From: Alcanivorax sp. UBA4485
GTDB taxonomy: Bacteria; Pseudomonadota; Gammaproteobacteria; Pseudomonadales; Alcanivoracaceae
Direction: 5' to 3'
Assembly (NCBI GenBank): GCA_002389055.1
Contig: DGNT01000041.1
Location: forward strand, 1-18,209
DNA length: 18,209 bases
The notes under the pieces: generated by a model
The model's database searches: none
The model's input: only the letters and a program-made list of their open reading frames with translations
What the model was told of the DNA's origin: nothing
Program-made: the position numbers and the translations under genes
Shown: in pieces, positions 5,983 to 13,821 of the stretch
How positions within the stretch are numbered: the stretch's first letter is position 1
Layout: each line of letters starts with the position of its first letter

Positions 5983-6612
5983 TCATTTCTTGTCTGTTAT
6001 TGCGGAAATACCTTTCACCTGGAACCATTTTTTTGAAGGAAGGAGCGGTGAAGAGAACCTATTGCCAGCATTCCCAACCCTTACACATGAATTAATAAGT
6101 GCATCCATAGCCGAGTCTATCCCCGCATCCTTGTACGCAATAGAAGCAGAGCCATCCGTTGAGCACGTAACTCGCGGATGATTGATAGCTTCCATATAAT
6201 CATCAAATGTGTCCCGAGCAACTGCCATTCCATATATCCGCCATGCGTATTTTTTTCCAAGATAACGTCCATCTGTTGCCGAATGAGCAACACGTGAATC
6301 CGACTTGGCTGTTTCTACAGCCCTACGCTGCTCGCCAAGCTGGCGTACAACATAGTGGCTCACCGACGGGGTTACTTCGTCTGCTTTTGCAGTGGCAGAA
6401 ACATCTACCCAATTGATGCCATTAGTTGTTTCATATCCAATATTATAACGACTACCCTGCTCTAGGAGAGGCTCGGCATTTGCTAGAAACTGGTATTTGG
6501 TTGGAGTAGTTTCAGGCGTAAACACATGCAAAAACTTACCAGATGGATCAGGAGTAACTGTGTAGTTACTCACAACAATAACTGGCGTGGTTTTTAGTTC
6601 TCGAGATTTCAA
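5983..6612 (-). CDS. Hypothetical protein, 209 aa (first cassette gene)
   Basis: The largest cassette gene and the first transcribed. The start is TTG at 6612, preceded by GGGAG two bases upstream and GGGAGAGGGAG overall, an acceptable purine-rich site. The product is soluble, with no signal peptide. The first 75 residues are strand-rich (TPVIVVSNYTVTPDPSGKF, then LLEQGSRYNIGYETTNGINW and VDVSATAKADE) and look like a small beta-barrel, possibly OB-like; that is a guess from pattern. The middle (about 85-130) is charged and helical. The C-terminal part holds a segment DTFDDYMEAINHPRVTCSTDGSASI and ends in PLLPSKKWFQVKGISAITDKK-type basic sequence. I do not recognise a named family. The TGA stop abuts the attC at 5898-5981. 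Confidence 0.75.
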   Translation of the reverse strand: MKSRELKTTPVIVVSNYTVTPDPSGKFLHVFTPETTPTKYQFLANAEPLLEQGSRYNIGYETTNGINWVDVSATAKADEVTPSVSHYVVRQLGEQRRAVETAKSDSRVAHSATDGRYLGKKYAWRIYGMAVARDTFDDYMEAINHPRVTCSTDGSASIAYKDAGIDSAMDALINSCVRVGNAGNRFSSPLLPSKKWFQVKGISAITDKK

Positions 6613-6653
6613 GACTCCCTCTCCCTATTCCTAGATGAATAATTAACAGGTAT

Positions 6654-6696
6654 TAGGACGACGGCTCGAATATCCAATGAACGAGCCGTCGTCCTA
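6654..6696. repeat. Perfect 15-bp inverted repeat at the array edge
   Basis: The arms TAGGACGACGGCTCG (6654-6668) and CGAGCCGTCGTCCTA (6682-6696) are exact complements around a 13-base AT-rich loop. No T-run follows on either strand, so it is a poor intrinsic terminator. It has no attC boxes and no unpaired extrahelical bases. It could be a leader hairpin for the cassette transcript, a protein-binding palindrome or a recombination remnant. Confidence 0.85.
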
Positions 6697-6725
6697 TCCC
6701 GGCTTCTGGTTTTTATGTGAAACCG

Positions 6726-6754
6726 AATAAATCAGATATTTCATAAAGTTACAA
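6726..6754 (-). promoter_or_regulatory. Weak candidate promoter reading into the cassette array
   Basis: On the minus strand TTGTAA (6749-6754) is followed after exactly 17 bases by TTTATT (6726-6731), each with two mismatches to the sigma-70 consensus. Transcription from here would begin near 6719, run through the 6654-6696 hairpin and enter the first cassette gene. Support is positional only. Confidence 0.3.
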
Positions 6755-6852
6755 ACCTCTCGCCAGGGGTCCGTCCCCGTTCGCGTGACCGCTTTGTTTG
6801 CCGATATCAATCATACTGTCCATGTGGGCAGCGCCGGGGACGGCGGGTCGGC

Positions 6853-6861
6853 TGCTATACT
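6853..6861 (+). promoter_or_regulatory. Extended -10 promoter candidate for ubiD
   Basis: TGCTATACT is a TGn extension plus a near-consensus -10 hexamer (TATACT), 32 bases before the chosen ubiD start. No good -35 is present, which is typical for extended -10 promoters. A start of transcription near 6868 would leave a leader of about 26 bases. Confidence 0.5.
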
Positions 6862-6893
6862 GCCGCCACCTTGCAGCCGGCGAGATTGGATTG

Positions 6894-8360
6894 ATGAAAT
6901 ACCGCGATTTGCGCGACTTTATTCGGCAACTGGAGAATCTGGGCGAACTGAAGCGGGTGACCCGTGAGGTGGACCCGCGCCTGGAGATGACCGAGATCTG
7001 CGACCGCACGCTGAAGGCGGGCGGTCCGGCGATTCTGTTTGAGAACCCCAAGGGGTCGTCGATCCCGGTGCTGGGGAATCTGTTCGGCACCGAGCGGCGG
7101 GTGGCGCTGGGCATGGGCCGGGAGTCGGTGGAGGAGCTGCGCGAGCTGGGCGAGCTGCTCGCCTTCCTGAAGGAGCCGGAGCCGCCCAAGGGTTTCCGGG
7201 ACGCCTGGGAGAAGCTGCCGATCTTCCGCAAGGTGCTGAGCATGAACCCAAAGGTGAGCGGCTCTGGGCCTTGCCAGGAACACGTTATCGAAGGCGATGA
7301 TGTGGACCTGACCCAGTTGCCGATCCAGACCTGCTGGCCCGGCGACGCCGGCCCGCTGGTCACCTGGCCGCTGGTGATCACCCGCGGGCCCAATAAGGAA
7401 CGCCAGAACCTGGGCATCTACCGCCAGCAACTGATCGGCCGCAACAAGCTGATCATGCGCTGGCTCAGCCACCGCGGTGGCGCACTCGATTTTCAGGAAT
7501 GGCAGCAACAGCACCCCGGCGAGCCGTTCCCGGTGGCGGTGGCGCTGGGCGCCGATCCGGCCACCATCCTGGGCGCGGTGACGCCGGTGCCGGACACGCT
7601 CAGTGAATACGGCTTCGCCGGCCTGCTGCGCGGCTCGCGCACCGAACTGGTGAAATGCCTGGGCTCTGACCTGCAGGTGCCGGCCAGTGCCGAGTTCGTG
7701 CTGGAAGGCCATCTGCAGCCCGGCGAGTACGCCGACGAAGGCCCGTTCGGCGACCACACCGGCTATTACAACGAGGTGGAGCGCTTCCCGGTGTTCACGG
7801 TGGACCGCATTGCCCACCGTCGCGACCCGATCTACCACAGCACCTACACCGGCCGCCCGCCGGACGAGCCGGCGGTGCTGGGCGTGGCGATGAACGAAAT
7901 CTTCGTGCCGATCCTGAAGAAGCAGTTCCCGGAAATCGTTGATTTCTATCTGCCGCCGGAGGGTTGCTCCTACCGGATGGCGGTGGTGACCATGAAGAAG
8001 CAGTACCCGGGCCACGCCAAGCGCGTGATGATGGGGGTGTGGTCGTTCCTGCGCCAGTTCATGTACACCAAGTTCGTGATCGTCTGCGACGACGACGTCA
8101 ACGCGCGCGACTGGAAGGACGTGATCTGGGCGATCACCACGCGCATGGACCCGGCCCGGGACACCGTGCTGGTGGAGAACACCCCCATCGACTATCTGGA
8201 TTTCGCCTCGCCGGTGGCCGGGCTGGGCTCGAAAATGGGCCTGGACGCGACCAGTAAATGGCCCGGCGAGACCACGCGCGAGTGGGGCCGGGCGATTAGC
8301 ATGGACGAGGATGTAAAAAAGCGGGTCGATGAAATGTGGAGTGAACTCGGCCTGGAATAA
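6894..8360 (+). CDS. ubiD: 4-hydroxy-3-polyprenylbenzoate decarboxylase UbiD
   Basis: UbiD removes the carboxyl group of 4-hydroxy-3-polyprenylbenzoate in ubiquinone synthesis, using prenylated FMN made by UbiX. The 488 residues align with E. coli UbiD (497 aa) at a constant offset of three. Known cofactor and metal residues are all present: N172, the IYR at 175-177, RWL at 189-191, RG at 194-195, E238, and the proton donor D287 in PFGDHTGYY. The C-terminal region ([20 protein letters not shown], then [20 protein letters not shown]) is almost identical to the family. I chose ATG 6894 ([10 protein letters not shown]) because the extension back to 6798 has no family match and spans the likely promoter. 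It is monocistronic or co-transcribed with the SDR gene 24 bases downstream. Confidence 0.97.
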   Translation: MKYRDLRDFIRQLENLGELKRVTREVDPRLEMTEICDRTLKAGGPAILFENPKGSSIPVLGNLFGTERRVALGMGRESVEELRELGELLAFLKEPEPPKGFRDAWEKLPIFRKVLSMNPKVSGSGPCQEHVIEGDDVDLTQLPIQTCWPGDAGPLVTWPLVITRGPNKERQNLGIYRQQLIGRNKLIMRWLSHRGGALDFQEWQQQHPGEPFPVAVALGADPATILGAVTPVPDTLSEYGFAGLLRGSRTELVKCLGSDLQVPASAEFVLEGHLQPGEYADEGPFGDHTGYYNEVERFPVFTVDRIAHRRDPIYHSTYTGRPPDEPAVLGVAMNEIFVPILKKQFPEIVDFYLPPEGCSYRMAVVTMKKQYPGHAKRVMMGVWSFLRQFMYTKFVIVCDDDVNARDWKDVIWAITTRMDPARDTVLVENTPIDYLDFASPVAGLGSKMGLDATSKWPGETTREWGRAISMDEDVKKRVDEMWSELGLE

Positions 8361-8384
8361 AAGAACCGCATCAAGGAACGCACC

Positions 8385-9296
8385 ATGGCATGGAATCCCT
8401 CGGAGATCCCCGATCAAACCGGCCGCGTGGCGGTCGTTACCGGGGCGAACAGCGGCATCGGCTTCAAGGCAGCGCACCATCTGGCGGCAAAAGGCGCCAC
8501 CGTGGTGATGGCGTGCCGCAACCTGGAGAAAGCCCGCATCGCCCGGGCCAGGCTGCCCGCCGACGCCAACGTGCGCATCGTGGAACTGGACCTGGGCAGC
8601 CAGGCCAGCGTCAAGAAAGCCGCCGGGGAGATCCTGGCCGAATACCCGCGCCTGGACCTGTTACTGAACAACGCCGGCATCATGTGGCTGGAAGAAGGCC
8701 GCACCGAAGACGGCTTCGAGCGTCAGTTCGGCATCAACCACCTGGGGCATTTCACCCTCACCGGGTTGCTGCTGCCGGCGCTGCGCGACGTGCCCGGCTC
8801 GCGGATCGTTACCGTCAGCAGCATCGCCCATCGGGCCGGCCGCATCCATTTCGACAATATCCACCTGGAAGGCCAGTACGGCCGCCAGCGGGCCTACGCC
8901 CAGGCCAAGCTCGCCAACCTGATGTTCGCGGTGGAACTGGACCGGCGCCTGCAACGGGCCGGGACACAAACCCGCTCATTGGCCTGTCACCCGGGCATCG
9001 CCAGTACCAACCTGGCCGGCCCGGGCCTGGTCGAGGAAACGCCGCTGGGCATCGGCCGCGTGGTGCGCTGGCTGTGGCCACTGATGACGCAGAGCGCGGA
9101 AAAAGGCGCCTGGCCCACCCTCTACGCCGCTACCAGCGAACACGCCCAAGGCGGCCACTATTACGGCCCCGCCTACCTGAAAGAGGCTGTCGGCCCACCC
9201 CGGGAAGCGCGCCCGCGCCGCTACGCCATGGACCCGGAAAAAGGACAGCGCCTGTGGGAGCTGTCGGAGAGCCTCACCGGGCAACATTTTCCGTGA
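8385..9296 (+). CDS. Short-chain dehydrogenase/reductase (SDR) family oxidoreductase
   Basis: An NAD(P)-dependent oxidoreductase of 303 residues. The Rossmann dinucleotide motif is TGANSGIG (19-26); R45 in MACRN after the second strand suggests a preference for NADP(H). The structural NNAG is at 95-98, the catalytic serine in VTVSSIAHR (145-146), and Y171-x3-K175 in YAQAKLAN. The extended C-terminal part (GPAYLKEAVGPPREARPRRY) and length match the retinol dehydrogenase/WWOX/protochlorophyllide-reductase-like group, for which bacterial substrates are mostly unknown. AAGGAA precedes the ATG by about 7 bases. It starts 24 bases after the ubiD stop, so co-transcription is plausible, although no role in ubiquinone synthesis is implied. 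Confidence 0.9.
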   Translation: MAWNPSEIPDQTGRVAVVTGANSGIGFKAAHHLAAKGATVVMACRNLEKARIARARLPADANVRIVELDLGSQASVKKAAGEILAEYPRLDLLLNNAGIMWLEEGRTEDGFERQFGINHLGHFTLTGLLLPALRDVPGSRIVTVSSIAHRAGRIHFDNIHLEGQYGRQRAYAQAKLANLMFAVELDRRLQRAGTQTRSLACHPGIASTNLAGPGLVEETPLGIGRVVRWLWPLMTQSAEKGAWPTLYAATSEHAQGGHYYGPAYLKEAVGPPREARPRRYAMDPEKGQRLWELSESLTGQHFP

Positions 9297-9338
9297 ATTG
9301 ACGGGCCGACCACACGGATTGCATTAAGCTATTGCACT

Positions 9339-9362
9339 TTAATGGTACGGTAGTACCATTAA
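9339..9362. promoter_or_regulatory. 24-bp perfect palindrome, operator-like
   Basis: The arms TTAATGGTAC (9339-9348) and GTACCATTAA (9353-9362) are exact complements separated by GGTA. It lies in the 125-base gap before the flavoprotein gene, 60 bases from its start. The size and symmetry fit the operator of a dimeric repressor such as a TetR-family protein. No regulator gene is adjacent, so the binder is unknown. Confidence 0.7.
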
Positions 9363-9421
9363 CGAAAAGGTGTCGCTTCGGTGAGCGCCGGTACAACAAT
9401 AGCTGAAAGGACTCCGCCGTC

Positions 9422-10813
9422 ATGTTGCAACGACTTCCCCGCCGCGCCTTCCTCAAAGCACTGGCCGCGTCCGCCGGCGCCGCCGCGGTGCCGACCCTGG
9501 CCGGCGCCGGGCAAGCCAGTGGCGCCGGCCAGGACGGGCGCGCCAGCTGGCAAAACTGGTCCGGCAACCAGAGCGCGCGGCCACGTAACCTGGCCTACCC
9601 GGCGGACGAAGCCGCCCTGGCCCGGCTGCTCGCCAACACCGAAGGCACGGTGCGCCCGTTCGGCGGCAGCCACTCGTTCAGCGCCGTAGTCCCCACCGGC
9701 GACACCCTGGTGTCCCTGGAAGCCCTCAACGGCCTGCGCAGCGTCGACGCCGGCGCCCTGCGTTTCGGCGCCGGCACCCGCATCGCCCAGGCCAGCAGCG
9801 AAGCCTGGGCCGAAGGCCGCAGCCTGATCAACGAACCGGACATCAACCTGCAGTCCCTGGCCGGGGCCATCGCCACCGGCACCCACGGCACCGGCCTGGG
9901 CCTGCCGTGTTTGTCCGATCAAGTAGTGGGCCTGGAACTGATGGACAGCGAAGGCACCCTGCACCGCCTTGACCGCAACGACGGCGACCGTTTCCAGGCG
10001 GCCCGCTGCGCCCTCGGCGCCCTGGGCCTGGTCACCGGCGTCACCCTGGACAGCGCCCCGGCCTACCGGCTGGAAGAACACACCTGGACGCTGCCGCTGG
10101 ACGAGGCCATGGACTTCGTGGAACGGGAGAAGGACAACTTCCGCAACATCGAGTTTTTCGCCTTCCCGCTGGGCGGCACCGCCATCGTCAAAACCATGTC
10201 GCTCACCGACAATCCCGAGGACGATCTCGAACAGGACGACAGCAACGATCTGCTGGAGACCGTCTGCGAGCTGTGCATGCGCGCCGGCTGGATGACCGCC
10301 ACCCTGCAGAAACTGGTGACCTTCTTCGTCGAGGAAAACAAACGCCGGGGGCCGGCCCACAAGATCTACGCCAACCGCCGGACGGTGCGCTTCAACGAAA
10401 TGGAATACACGGTGCCGGCGGAGAAAGGCATCGAATGCCTGCGGGAAGTCTGCGAGGTGATCCGCGAGAAGGACATCAATGTGTTCTTCCCGATTGAATT
10501 CCGCTACAGCGCCGCCGACGACACCCTGCTGTCCATGTTCAGCGGCCGGGCCGGGGCGAGCCTGTCCATCCATCAGTATTTCAAGCAGGACGCCACGCCG
10601 CTGTTCCGCGCCACCGAGCCGGTGCTGCGCCGCCACCGGGGCCGCCCGCACTGGGGCAAGCTGCACAGCCTGGGCGCCAATGAATTGCGCGAGCTGTACC
10701 CGCGCTTCGACGACTTCCTCGCCCTGCGCCGCGAGCTGGACCCGCGCGGACGTTTGCTCAATGATCACCTGAGGCACTTGTTTGGCATCGACGCCAAGGG
10801 GCAACCGGCATGA
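9422..10813 (+). CDS. Tat-exported FAD-dependent aldonolactone-oxidase-like flavoprotein
   Basis: A 463-residue member of the VAO/PCMH flavoprotein family, related to L-gulono- and D-arabinono-1,4-lactone oxidases. Residues 6-12 (PRRAFLK) form a classic twin-arginine motif followed by an alanine-rich stretch, so the folded enzyme with FAD is probably sent to the periplasm by Tat. The FAD domain has FGGSHSFS (80-87; H84 corresponds to the histidine that carries covalent FAD in several relatives) and LAGAIATGTHGTG (146-158). The C-terminal ALO domain ends with HWGK (410-413) and LDPRGRLLND. These enzymes oxidise sugar lactones or polyols with oxygen or another acceptor; the real substrate here is not known. 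AAAGGA lies about 10 bases before the ATG. It overlaps the next gene by four bases (ATGA). Confidence 0.9.
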   Translation: MLQRLPRRAFLKALAASAGAAAVPTLAGAGQASGAGQDGRASWQNWSGNQSARPRNLAYPADEAALARLLANTEGTVRPFGGSHSFSAVVPTGDTLVSLEALNGLRSVDAGALRFGAGTRIAQASSEAWAEGRSLINEPDINLQSLAGAIATGTHGTGLGLPCLSDQVVGLELMDSEGTLHRLDRNDGDRFQAARCALGALGLVTGVTLDSAPAYRLEEHTWTLPLDEAMDFVEREKDNFRNIEFFAFPLGGTAIVKTMSLTDNPEDDLEQDDSNDLLETVCELCMRAGWMTATLQKLVTFFVEENKRRGPAHKIYANRRTVRFNEMEYTVPAEKGIECLREVCEVIREKDINVFFPIEFRYSAADDTLLSMFSGRAGASLSIHQYFKQDATPLFRATEPVLRRHRGRPHWGKLHSLGANELRELYPRFDDFLALRRELDPRGRLLNDHLRHLFGIDAKGQPA

Positions 10814-12090
10814 AAAGACGCACCTTCCTGCTCGCCCTGGGCGGTGGCCTGGCGGCGGCCTGGTGGCTGAAACCCGGCGACCAGGGCGGCCCCCACGGCG
10901 CTTACTTCCAGCCCTACAACACCCTGTTCCGGGATAGCGGCCCGGGGCGCCCGCTGCTGTTTATCGACCGGCAGCGGCTGGCGGCCAATTGCCGACGCCT
11001 CCAGCAGGCGCTGCCGCCGGGCCGCGCTTACCGCATCGTCGCCAAGTCGCTGCCCAGCGTGCCGTTGATCCGGGAAGTGATGGCGCAGACCGGCACCGAC
11101 CGGGTGATGGTGTTCCATCAGCCGTTCATCAACGCCATGGCCGAGGCGGAGCCGGGCTGCGACCTGCTGCTCGGCAAACCGATGCCGGTGCAGGCCGCCG
11201 CCCGTTTCTACGAGGAACTGCCAGAGGACGCCGGGTTCGACCCGGATCGTCAGTTGCAGTGGCTGATCGACAGCACGGCTCGGCTGGACGAGTATCTGGC
11301 GCTGGCCCGACGGCTGGACCGCCGCCTGCGCATCAATGTGGAAATCGATGTGGGGCTGCATCGCGGCGGCCTCACCGAGGCGGACCAGCTGGATGCGTTG
11401 CTGGAGCGGATCGCCGCCCACCCCCGCCATTTGGAATTCGCAGGCTTCATGGGTTACGACGCCCACGTGGGCAAGCTGCCGGATCTGGTGGAAAGCCGCG
11501 ACGACAGCCTGCGCAAGGCCCAGGCGGTGTATCAGAGTTTTATCGACCGGCTTTACCAGGTCGCGCCCGAACTTCGCGAGCAGCCGCTCACGTTCAACGG
11601 CGCCGGCAGCCCGACGTTCACCCTGCACGGTGACGAAACACCGCTCAACGAGCTGGCGGCCGGCTCTTGCCTGGTTAAGCCCTCGGATTTCGATGTGCCC
11701 AGCCTGAAGGACTTCGAGCCAGCCGCCTTTATCGCCGTGCCAGTGCTCAAGGCCCTGGACGGGCTGACCCTGCCCGGGCCGCTGCCGCTGGGCGACGCCT
11801 GGGCCCTGTGGGACCCTAACCGGCGACGCACCTACTTCATCTACGGCGGCTATTGGAAAGCGGCGCCGGTCTCGCCACCGGGCATCCGCCGCAACGACCT
11901 GTACGGGGTCAGCACCAATCAGATGATGTACAACGGCTCGCCGGCCACCGAGCTGGTGCCCGGCGACCAGCTGTTCTTCCGCCCCACACAGAGCGAGTTC
12001 GTGCTGCTGCAGTTCGGCGACCTGGCGGCGGTGTCGGAGCACCGCATCCAGGCCTGGTGGCCGCCCCTGCCTCAGGGCGAAGGGGCCTGA
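10810..12090 (+). CDS. DSD1 / D-threonine-aldolase-like PLP enzyme with twin-arginine leader
   Basis: A 426-residue fold-type III PLP enzyme (alanine-racemase N-terminal barrel plus a C-terminal DSD1-type domain). The PLP lysine is most likely K79 in YRIVAKSLPSVP. NVEIDVGLHRGG (about 177-188), FMGYDAHVGK and FNGAGSPTF mark the barrel strands. Relatives are D-threonine aldolases, D-serine dehydratases and actinobacterial proteins annotated as amino acid deaminase/aldolase. The N-terminus (MKRRTFLLALGGGLAAAWWL) is a twin-arginine signal or anchor without an obvious cleavage site, which is unusual for a PLP enzyme. The ATG overlaps the TGA of the flavoprotein gene, implying translational coupling and a shared pathway. 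The last 19 bases overlap the end of the convergent TPR-like gene. Confidence 0.85.
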   Translation: MKRRTFLLALGGGLAAAWWLKPGDQGGPHGAYFQPYNTLFRDSGPGRPLLFIDRQRLAANCRRLQQALPPGRAYRIVAKSLPSVPLIREVMAQTGTDRVMVFHQPFINAMAEAEPGCDLLLGKPMPVQAAARFYEELPEDAGFDPDRQLQWLIDSTARLDEYLALARRLDRRLRINVEIDVGLHRGGLTEADQLDALLERIAAHPRHLEFAGFMGYDAHVGKLPDLVESRDDSLRKAQAVYQSFIDRLYQVAPELREQPLTFNGAGSPTFTLHGDETPLNELAAGSCLVKPSDFDVPSLKDFEPAAFIAVPVLKALDGLTLPGPLPLGDAWALWDPNRRRTYFIYGGYWKAAPVSPPGIRRNDLYGVSTNQMMYNGSPATELVPGDQLFFRPTQSEFVLLQFGDLAAVSEHRIQAWWPPLPQGEGA

Positions 12091-12443
12091 GCGGTCGCCA
12101 GATCGTACGCGGGAAGGCACCAGGTGAACGGCGCCGGCGTTAATCCTTGGGCGTAATCCATCAGCAACCGCCCGCGCACCGGCGCGCCCAGCCGGCACCA
12201 GGTCACGCCCAGATTGAACACCGTGTTGGCGTCCTCCCGATCCCACGCCAGTGCGCACTGGAACCGGCGCAACGCCGGCGACCAGTAGCCCCGCCGTGCC
12301 CAGTAAATGCCCTCGATGCCGCACAGCGCCGCATCCCGGGGATAGCGCTCACGCAGCCGGGTCAGGAGCCGGCCGGCGCGAGCCCATTCCGCGCTCTCGA
12401 TCAAGGCGCGCAGGCGCCGGCAGGCTTCGCGGCGCCCGCTCAT
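12072..12443 (-). CDS. Small TPR-like protein downstream of creD
   Basis: A 123-residue helical protein starting MSGRREACRRLRALIESAEW. Two or three helix pairs fit tetratricopeptide-like spacing: WARAGRLLTRLRERYPRDAAL, then IYWARRGYWSPALRRFQCAL and ANTVFNLGVTWCRLGAPVRG. Such repeats usually mediate protein-protein contacts. I chose ATG at 12443 because it overlaps the creD stop as ATGA; the longer frame to 12944 is antisense-frame noise inside creD. It has no signal peptide. The coupling to creD suggests it acts with CreD or is controlled with it. Its end overlaps the convergent PLP-enzyme gene by 19 bases, and no terminator is visible between the two. Confidence 0.8.
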   Translation of the reverse strand: MSGRREACRRLRALIESAEWARAGRLLTRLRERYPRDAALCGIEGIYWARRGYWSPALRRFQCALAWDREDANTVFNLGVTWCRLGAPVRGRLLMDYAQGLTPAPFTWCLPAYDLATAQAPSP

Positions 12444-13768
12444 GACTCCGTGCCCCGGCGCGCGGTGGTGAGGCCCCAGTCGATGTAGCGAGTCAACAGC
12501 ATCACCGCAGCCAGCGCCGCGAACAGTAGCACCGAGCCCATCAAGAGCGCGTAGTCCTCGGCATTCAGGATGGCGTAGATCAGCGCCAGCACCAGCATCT
12601 GCGCGCCGGCGAACCCCCAGCCGGCTTTCGCCGAGCGCAGCACCGCGGTCAGGTACACGCCGATCAAACCCACGCAGGCCACCGCGCCGATGCCATAGGC
12701 CCAGGCGAAATCGACGTGCTCGCCCAGCGCCACCAGCAACAGATAAAACATCGCCAATGCCAGGCCAACCAGCAGGTACTGCATGGGGTGCACCGCCACA
12801 CGCCGCAATACTTCGAACAGAAAGAAGGCGGCGAAGGTCAGCCCGACAATCAGATAGCTGTACTTGAGCGCGCGCTCGCTGGAGAGCAGGCCGGTGACCG
12901 GCTGCACCAGTTCCACGCGCAACGCCTTGTGCCGGTCCTGGCAAACGCCGCCGTCACGCACGCAGGCAATGGCGCCGGCGGCGGCCAGGCTGTTGGTGTG
13001 CCAGCGCCCCACGAAGCCGCTGTCGGTGACCTCCCGTTCCGCCGGCAGCATAAGGCCGGTGAAACCGGGGTGCGGCCAGTCCCCGCGCAGGGTCATGCGG
13101 GTTTCCTTGGCCAGCGGCAGGGCCGCCAGCGCGCCGCTGCCGTTCAGATTCAGGTGGACGCTCACGGTGAAGGGCCCTTCCAGGTCCTCCGGCAAAGGCG
13201 CCACCAGCGCATTGCCACCGAGCGCCTCCGGTATCGCGCCGGGCTCCAGCAATGGCAGGGCACGGTCGCCGATCAGAAGGCGCGGGCGCTCCGCCAAACC
13301 GCGCAAATCGCCGACCTGAAGCACCAGCAAAGGCTGGCCGGCGTCACTGACGTCGGCGTCCGGGCGGTGCCGCCAATCGGCCGGGAAATGCGCCTGCAAT
13401 GTCAGGCCGCTGCGATACACCGGGGTGCCGTAGATGCCCCGGTAAAGGGTGCGGGTCTGAAGCTGCCCTTCAATATGCAGAGTGTCGGGCACGTGGCCGG
13501 CCAGTTCACGCCGGTATTCGATCCGCGTCCGGTCCTGGCCGGTTTCCGGGTCGCGGTAAGCCACTTCGTGCCGGCGCTTTTGCGGCACCATGATCAGCGG
13601 CCCGGACAGTATCTGCTCGCCGGCGTACTGGCGGCTGACTTCGTGACTCACGGACGCCGCCCGCTGCTGACGCTCGTTGATCTTCGCCTGGATCATCAAC
13701 AGTGGCACCACCAGCACAACCATGAGGCCGGCGATGATCAGAATTTTCTTTAACGGACTGAATGCCAT
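12440..13768 (-). CDS. creD: Inner-membrane protein CreD
   Basis: CreD is an inner-membrane protein linked to cell-envelope integrity and to beta-lactam response in Pseudomonas and Stenotrophomonas; its biochemical activity is not known. The 442 residues have the family layout: one N-terminal membrane helix (about 8-25), a large periplasmic beta-rich domain (30-300, with YAGEQILSGPLIMVPQKRR), then five closely spaced membrane helices (about 304-321, 330-349, 354-377, 386-404, 407-427), including the typical HPMQYLLVGLALAMFYLLL and ALIYAILNAEDYALLMGS. Start ATG at 13768 is preceded by GGGGAGAG. It lies 78 bases after creC and is followed by a coupled TPR-like gene. It is the classic target of CreB, and a degenerate CreB tag lies in that gap. 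Confidence 0.95.
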   Translation of the reverse strand: MAFSPLKKILIIAGLMVVLVVPLLMIQAKINERQQRAASVSHEVSRQYAGEQILSGPLIMVPQKRRHEVAYRDPETGQDRTRIEYRRELAGHVPDTLHIEGQLQTRTLYRGIYGTPVYRSGLTLQAHFPADWRHRPDADVSDAGQPLLVLQVGDLRGLAERPRLLIGDRALPLLEPGAIPEALGGNALVAPLPEDLEGPFTVSVHLNLNGSGALAALPLAKETRMTLRGDWPHPGFTGLMLPAEREVTDSGFVGRWHTNSLAAAGAIACVRDGGVCQDRHKALRVELVQPVTGLLSSERALKYSYLIVGLTFAAFFLFEVLRRVAVHPMQYLLVGLALAMFYLLLVALGEHVDFAWAYGIGAVACVGLIGVYLTAVLRSAKAGWGFAGAQMLVLALIYAILNAEDYALLMGSVLLFAALAAVMLLTRYIDWGLTTARRGTES

Positions 13769-13772
13769 GGTT

Positions 13773-13791
13773 CTCTCCCCTTAGTGGAGAG
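13773..13791 (-). promoter_or_regulatory. Hairpin covering the creD ribosome-binding site
   Basis: The arms CTCTCC and GGAGAG (6 bp, loop 7) pair directly before creD. The creD Shine-Dalgarno sequence, GGGGAG on the minus strand, is half inside the stem, four bases from the end of which the ATG follows. The stem is short, so it may modulate translation or be incidental. Confidence 0.4.
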
Positions 13792-13821
13792 CCCAGCTTG
13801 CATTGGCCGTATGAGGGGATT

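Larger units (their letters stand above)
2652..6612 (-). mobile_element. Integron gene-cassette array without integrase (CALIN)
   Basis: Nine small genes all read on the minus strand. They are separated by seven attC-like sites whose ends fit RYYYAAC and GTTRRRY, most lying within a few bases of the preceding stop codon. The block is more AT-rich and its codon usage is less GC-biased than the flanking genes. No tyrosine recombinase with the IntI patch and no clear attI site is visible between the block and ubiD, so the array is an orphan cluster (CALIN). It lies between rho and ubiD, which I recall as being close together in related bacteria. Outer limits are approximate: the upstream edge lacks a clean attC/attI, and the downstream edge has only a degenerate one. 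Confidence 0.85.

Noticed and set aside
6654..6696. Intrinsic terminator
   Set aside because: The stem is perfect but no T-run follows on either strand and no gene ends nearby.
6613..6893. Integrase gene or attI site at the upstream edge of the array
   Set aside because: No open frame with tyrosine-recombinase residues is present and no clean GTTRRRY site was found. Only the inverted repeat, a weak promoter and the ubiD leader are visible.
6855..8480. Minus-strand open frame of 541 codons over ubiD
   Set aside because: Antisense shadow: ubiD is conserved residue by residue on the other strand and this translation is repetitive Arg/His/Ala.
9359..12324. Minus-strand open frames (481 and 519 codons) over the flavoprotein and PLP-enzyme genes
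   Set aside because: They are mirror frames of well-supported plus-strand genes, with no family features of their own.
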